Source: Nocardia sp. NBC_00403
GTDB taxonomy: Bacteria > Actinomycetota > Actinomycetes > Mycobacteriales > Mycobacteriaceae
Direction of reading: 5' to 3'
Assembly (NCBI RefSeq): GCF_036046055.1
Contig: NZ_CP107939.1
Span: 4,526,001 to 4,590,000 of the forward strand
DNA: 64,000 nucleotides
The position numbers and the translations under genes are program-made. This document shows positions 61,244-64,000 of this stretch, piece by piece (the stretch's first letter is position 1; each line of letters starts with the position of its first letter). The notes below the pieces were generated by a model. It did not search any database. It was not told where the DNA came from and saw only the letters and a list, made by a program, of their open reading frames with translations.

Positions 61244-62095
61244 TCAGGGCTTGCGGCCGATACCGGCCCAGTACCAGGCGGATTCAGGGTCGACAGGTGT
61301 CTGCGCCGGCCCCGTGGGTAGGTGGCCGGTCAGTTCCGGTCGCCAGGTGACGACCGGAACCACGCCCGGTTCGATGAGCTCTGTTCCGGCGAACAGTCCC
61401 TCGGTTTCCGCGCCGCTGCGCGGGTGGAAGGTGATGCCCGCTTGTTGCGCGGAGTGCACTACGCGGGCCATGGCGCGGGCATCGAAATCGGCGGTGGGGT
61501 GGGTGAGGACGAGGTAGCTGCCGGAGGGGGCGGCGTCGAGCAGGGCGCCGATCACTCCGTGCGGGTCGTCGGTGTCGCGGAAATACATCATGATCGCGAC
61601 CAGCATGATCGCGACCGGGCGGTCGAAGTCGAGGGTCGCGGTGCGTGCGGGATCGGCGAGGATGGATGTCGGGTCGTGCAGGTCCGCGTGGATGAACGCG
61701 GTCTTACCCTCCTGTGTGCTCGACATCAGTGCCCTGGCGTGTGCGAGGACGATGGGGTCGTTGTCGACATAGACCACGCGTGCCGCGGGATCGAGTCGCT
61801 GCGCGACTTCGTGCGTATTGCCCGCGGTCGGGATGCCGGTGCCGATATCGAGGAACTGGTTGATGCCCGCCTCGCCGACGAGATAGCGCACGGCTCGGCC
61901 GAGAAAAGCCCGATTGGCACGGGCCATGCTGCAGATGGCGGGGATATGGGAGGCGATCGCGTCCCCGAGGGCTCGGTCGGCCGGATAGTTGTCCTTGCCG
62001 CCGAGCCAGTAATCGTAGACGCGCGCCTCGTGTGCGACGCTCGTGTCGATCTTGGTCGGCAATCCGGTAATGGTCTGATCCTGACTGTCCGGCAT
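61244..62095 (-). CDS. SAM-dependent methyltransferase, DUF574 family
   Basis: A 283-aa methyltransferase typical of actinobacteria. The family opening VAHEARVYDYWLGGKDNYPADRALGDAI is at residues 19-46, followed by SMARANRAFLGRAVRYLVGEAGINQFLDIGTGIPTAGNTHEVAQR (motif I), VVYVDNDPIVLAHARALM, and SGSYLVLTHPTADFDARAM. Substrates are unknown for most members. ATG at 62095 follows GGAGGGAAATCGCT; the ATG at 62122 is less likely. Confidence 0.93.
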   Translation of the reverse strand: MPDSQDQTITGLPTKIDTSVAHEARVYDYWLGGKDNYPADRALGDAIASHIPAICSMARANRAFLGRAVRYLVGEAGINQFLDIGTGIPTAGNTHEVAQRLDPAARVVYVDNDPIVLAHARALMSSTQEGKTAFIHADLHDPTSILADPARTATLDFDRPVAIMLVAIMMYFRDTDDPHGVIGALLDAAPSGSYLVLTHPTADFDARAMARVVHSAQQAGITFHPRSGAETEGLFAGTELIEPGVVPVVTWRPELTGHLPTGPAQTPVDPESAWYWAGIGRKP

Positions 62096-62509
62096 AGCGA
62101 TTTCCCTCCACGGAGCCGCCATCGTGCAGCGACTCCCTCCCGCGAATTTTCCCGCTCAGGATATGCCTGGCGAACGCCTGGCATGGGCAATTGCGCTGGA
62201 CGGACTCCGGATCCTGGTGTCGCCGCAAGGGCGGTAAAGTGGGCACGCTGTGCGGCGAGTCACAGTACAATCGGTGTGTCGCCCCAGCCAGGTGATCTTG
62301 ATGAGGTTGAATTGATCAGGTCACGGAGTTTTCTTTCAGCAAACGAGCGGAAAGTGGGACACGACATGGCATCCGACTGCCGCGTCGACGGCCACAGATA
62401 GTGCCGCCGCGCCGGTGATCCGAGGCATTTCTCGGCGGCGCATCTCGTTTTCGGAGTACCTCCTCTTCCTTCTGCAGCATCACCCCGGCATGCGATAGGA
62501 GCCTGAAAA
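62096..62509. other. Intergenic region (414 bp)
   Basis: No gene is supported. A short reading MASDCRVDGHR starts at 62366 but has no clear ribosome site. The region presumably holds the promoters of the divergent methyltransferase and the small membrane protein. Confidence 0.4.
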
Positions 62510-62794
62510 GTGAGCATGATTCTCGCTGCACTGCACGACACCGTTCTCGCAGAGGTCAGCAATCCGACACCGGAGGCGCCACCGATGTCGGAGAAGCTGT
62601 TGCAAATGGGTCGCTACTTCACCTGGATGATCCAACTGTCCGGCATCACCGCGATCACCTACGGCGGCGGCCGCTTCGCCTGGGAGAAGTGGAACGGCGG
62701 CAACCTGCAGTCGCCGAAGATGATCGCCAGCGCCATGGCGGGCGGTGCCGTCGCGACGAGTGCGGGCACGATCATGAATTCGGTGGTCGGCTAG
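62510..62794 (+). CDS. Small membrane protein, two hydrophobic helices
   Basis: A 94-aa protein. After a 32-residue polar start come two hydrophobic segments (FTWMIQLSGITAITYGGGRFAW, then MIASAMAGGAVATSAGTIMNSVVG). The size and two-helix layout resemble VirB2/TrbC-like pilins or ICE-borne small membrane proteins, but no motif proves it. GTG at 62510 follows AGGAGCCTGAAAA (ATG 62516 possible). The TAG stop lies in the CTAG target of the IS481 element, so the insertion left the protein intact. Confidence 0.65.
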   Translation: MSMILAALHDTVLAEVSNPTPEAPPMSEKLLQMGRYFTWMIQLSGITAITYGGGRFAWEKWNGGNLQSPKMIASAMAGGAVATSAGTIMNSVVG

Positions 62795-62795
62795 C

Positions 62796-63885
62796 TGTAC
62801 TGACCATGGACGTTGGTGACGGCGTGGCGAGCTGACATGGCGAAGACCTCCGAGTGAAGTGCGAGCTGTCTAGGAACGCATTCACCTGTCGGAGGTCTTC
62901 GTGTCTCACCGTAATGCCCCGCTCACGGAGTTGGGCCGGTTGCGTCTTGCTCGTTGTGTCGTCGATGAAGGTTGGCCGCTCCGCCGGGCGGCCGAACGGT
63001 TCCAGGTCTCGGCCACCACCGCGTCGAGGTGGGCGGGTCGCTATCGCCTGCAGGGCCCGGCGGGCATGGTCGATCGGTCCTCGCGACCACATCACAGCCC
63101 GCGCCGGACACCGACTCGCACCGAACGCCGCATCATCAAAGTTCGTGTGCTGCGCCGATGGGGACCGGCCCGCATCGCCTACCTACTGGGCTTGCATCCC
63201 TCGACGGTGCACCGGGTCCTGACCCGCTACCGGCTGGCACGGCTGCGCTGGCTCGACCGCGCCACCAGCCAACCGGTACGCCGCTATGAACACGATGCCC
63301 CGGGCGATCTGATCCACATCGACGTCAAGAAACTCGGCAAGATCCCCGACGGCGGTGGCTGGCGCAAGCTCGGCCGTTCCGCTGGCAACCGAAATTCCCA
63401 GGCGCACAAGCTAACCAGGGTCAACAATGTTCACGGCAACCCGATGCACGGCTACCACTACCTGCACACTGCCCTCGATGATCATTCCCGGCTGGCCTAT
63501 ACCGAACTCCTCGGTGACGAGCGCAAGGAAACCGCCGCCGCGTTCTGGGCACGCGCCAACGCCTGGTTCACCGCCAACGGCATCATCACCCGAAAGGTGT
63601 TGACCGACAACGGGTCCTGCTACCGATCCCGCACCTTCGCCGAGGCCCTAGGGCCGGTGGTCCACAAACGCACCCGTCCCTACCGGCCCCAAACCAACGG
63701 CAAGGTCGAACGCTTCCACCGCACCCTGGCCGACGAGTGGGCCTATGCGCGGCTCTACCGCAGCGATGTTGAACGATGCGCAGCCTTCACCACCTGGCTC
63801 CACACCTACAATCACCACCGCGGCCACACCGCACTCGCAGGCCACCCGCCCGCTAGCCGCGTTACTAACCTCTCAGGTCAGTACA
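62796..63885 (+). mobile_element. IS481-family insertion sequence, intact (1090 bp)
   Basis: Terminal inverted repeats begin TGTACTGACC (62796) and end GGTCAGTACA (63885); the inner parts also match in blocks. GCTAGC flanks both sides (62790-62795, 63886-63891), a six-base direct repeat that fits the NCTAGN target reported for IS481. The single transposase gene is uninterrupted, so the element may be active. Confidence 0.9.
62841..62901 (+). promoter_or_regulatory. Hairpin covering the transposase ribosome site
   Basis: CGAAGACCTCCGA (62841-62853) pairs perfectly with TCGGAGGTCTTCG (62889-62901), which contains the GGAGG ribosome site and the first base of the GTG start. A transcript entering from upstream would fold and hide the site, a known way IS elements (e.g. 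IS10, IS50) avoid activation by outside promoters. Confidence 0.6.
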
Positions 63886-63890
63886 GCTAG
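62901..63890 (+). CDS. IS481-family transposase
   Basis: A 329-aa DDE transposase. The N-terminus has a helix-turn-helix (LRLARCVVDEGWPLRRAAERFQVSATTASRWAGRYRLQG) and the rve domain carries HIDVKKLG (first Asp), LTDNGSCYRS (second Asp) and PQTNGKVERFHRTLADEW (Glu), all intact. GTG at 62901 with CGGAGGTC upstream. The stop TAG (63888-63890) lies outside the element proper, in the duplicated target GCTAGC, so the target supplies the stop codon. Confidence 0.95.
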   Translation: MSHRNAPLTELGRLRLARCVVDEGWPLRRAAERFQVSATTASRWAGRYRLQGPAGMVDRSSRPHHSPRRTPTRTERRIIKVRVLRRWGPARIAYLLGLHPSTVHRVLTRYRLARLRWLDRATSQPVRRYEHDAPGDLIHIDVKKLGKIPDGGGWRKLGRSAGNRNSQAHKLTRVNNVHGNPMHGYHYLHTALDDHSRLAYTELLGDERKETAAAFWARANAWFTANGIITRKVLTDNGSCYRSRTFAEALGPVVHKRTRPYRPQTNGKVERFHRTLADEWAYARLYRSDVERCAAFTTWLHTYNHHRGHTALAGHPPASRVTNLSGQYS

Positions 63891-63906
63891 CCGAGTGGGA
63901 CGCTGT

Positions 63907-63941
63907 CGACCACGCGCCGCGGCATTGCCGGCGCGTGGTCG
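63907..63941 (+). terminator. Intrinsic terminator downstream of the IS481 insertion
   Basis: CGACCACGCGCCG (63907-63919) pairs perfectly with CGGCGCGTGGTCG (63929-63941), followed by AACCTTTTC. It was probably the terminator of the small membrane protein gene before the IS split them; it now follows the transposase. Confidence 0.8.
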
Positions 63942-64000
63942 AACCTTTTCGCGGTGCGACAGGTCGGCAACGGCAAGAGTGGACGCTTGTTCAAATAGTG

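Noticed and set aside
62366..62401. Short peptide MASDCRVDGHR as a possible RiPP precursor
   Set aside because: Only 11 residues, no ribosome site and no modifying enzyme nearby; the DUF574 methyltransferase is not known for this.

Overview
The window is high-GC actinobacterial DNA. Third codon positions are almost all G or C, GTG starts are frequent, and the gene families fit the mycolic-acid actinomycetes: a SigC-type ECF sigma factor, an LGFP-repeat remnant, a siderophore-interacting protein behind an IdeR/DtxR-like box, and a DUF574 methyltransferase. A Nocardia or close relative is the best guess; no rRNA or tRNA is present to confirm it.

Layout. 1-7.9 kb: a DcuS/CitA-type sensor kinase cut by the window edge, a divergent NMT1-type ABC importer, a siderophore-interacting protein, an amino-acid permease and an FAD monooxygenase. 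7.9-9.8 kb: transposon debris (an IS5-type relic and an IS66 relic) around an AT-richer coiled-coil gene. 10-13.6 kb: an endo/exonuclease/phosphatase-family protein, two unknown coupled genes and a DHA2 exporter. 13.98-26.29 kb: a tight four-gene cassette (DUF6603 protein, 938-aa unknown, 1702-aa five-LysM protein, 541-aa unknown) with no signal peptides. This is the strongest candidate for an undescribed system, with a decayed YdcF/DUF218 gene directly after it. 26.5-32.6 kb: small regulator-target pairs (TetR/NmrA, MarR/hydrolase) with visible operators, a methyltransferase and a chimeric pseudogene. 32.85-42.3 kb: a probable small-molecule cluster (putative TDO/PrnB-like protein, AsnO/VioC-like oxygenase, MFS exporter, GH88-like protein, acyl-CoA dehydrogenase, CoA-transferase, AMP ligase) closed by a strong terminator. 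42.4-46.2 kb: a SigC-like sigma factor translationally coupled to a ZnuABC-type metal importer, plus a membrane protein. 46.4-50.6 kb: a carotenoid oxygenase with a divergent TetR and tandem palindromes, secreted small proteins and gene remnants. 50.7-62.1 kb: an M3 peptidase, an acyl-CoA dehydrogenase/kinase pair, an MFS-DeoR pair, two MDR oxidoreductases, an OhrR-Ohr operon, a junction of two truncated genes and a DUF574 methyltransferase. 62.5-64 kb: a small two-helix membrane protein whose stop codon was the target of an intact IS481-family element.

How the genes work together. Regulation is mostly local and readable: inverted repeats sit between regulator and target at 1.4, 27.3, 31.8, 47.8, 56.3 and 60.3 kb. 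Two metal systems are present: iron (IdeR-like box with a siderophore reductase) and zinc, manganese or copper (SigC with the ABC importer). At least seven decayed genes or gene pieces show active rearrangement. All functions are inferred from reading motifs; no database search was run.
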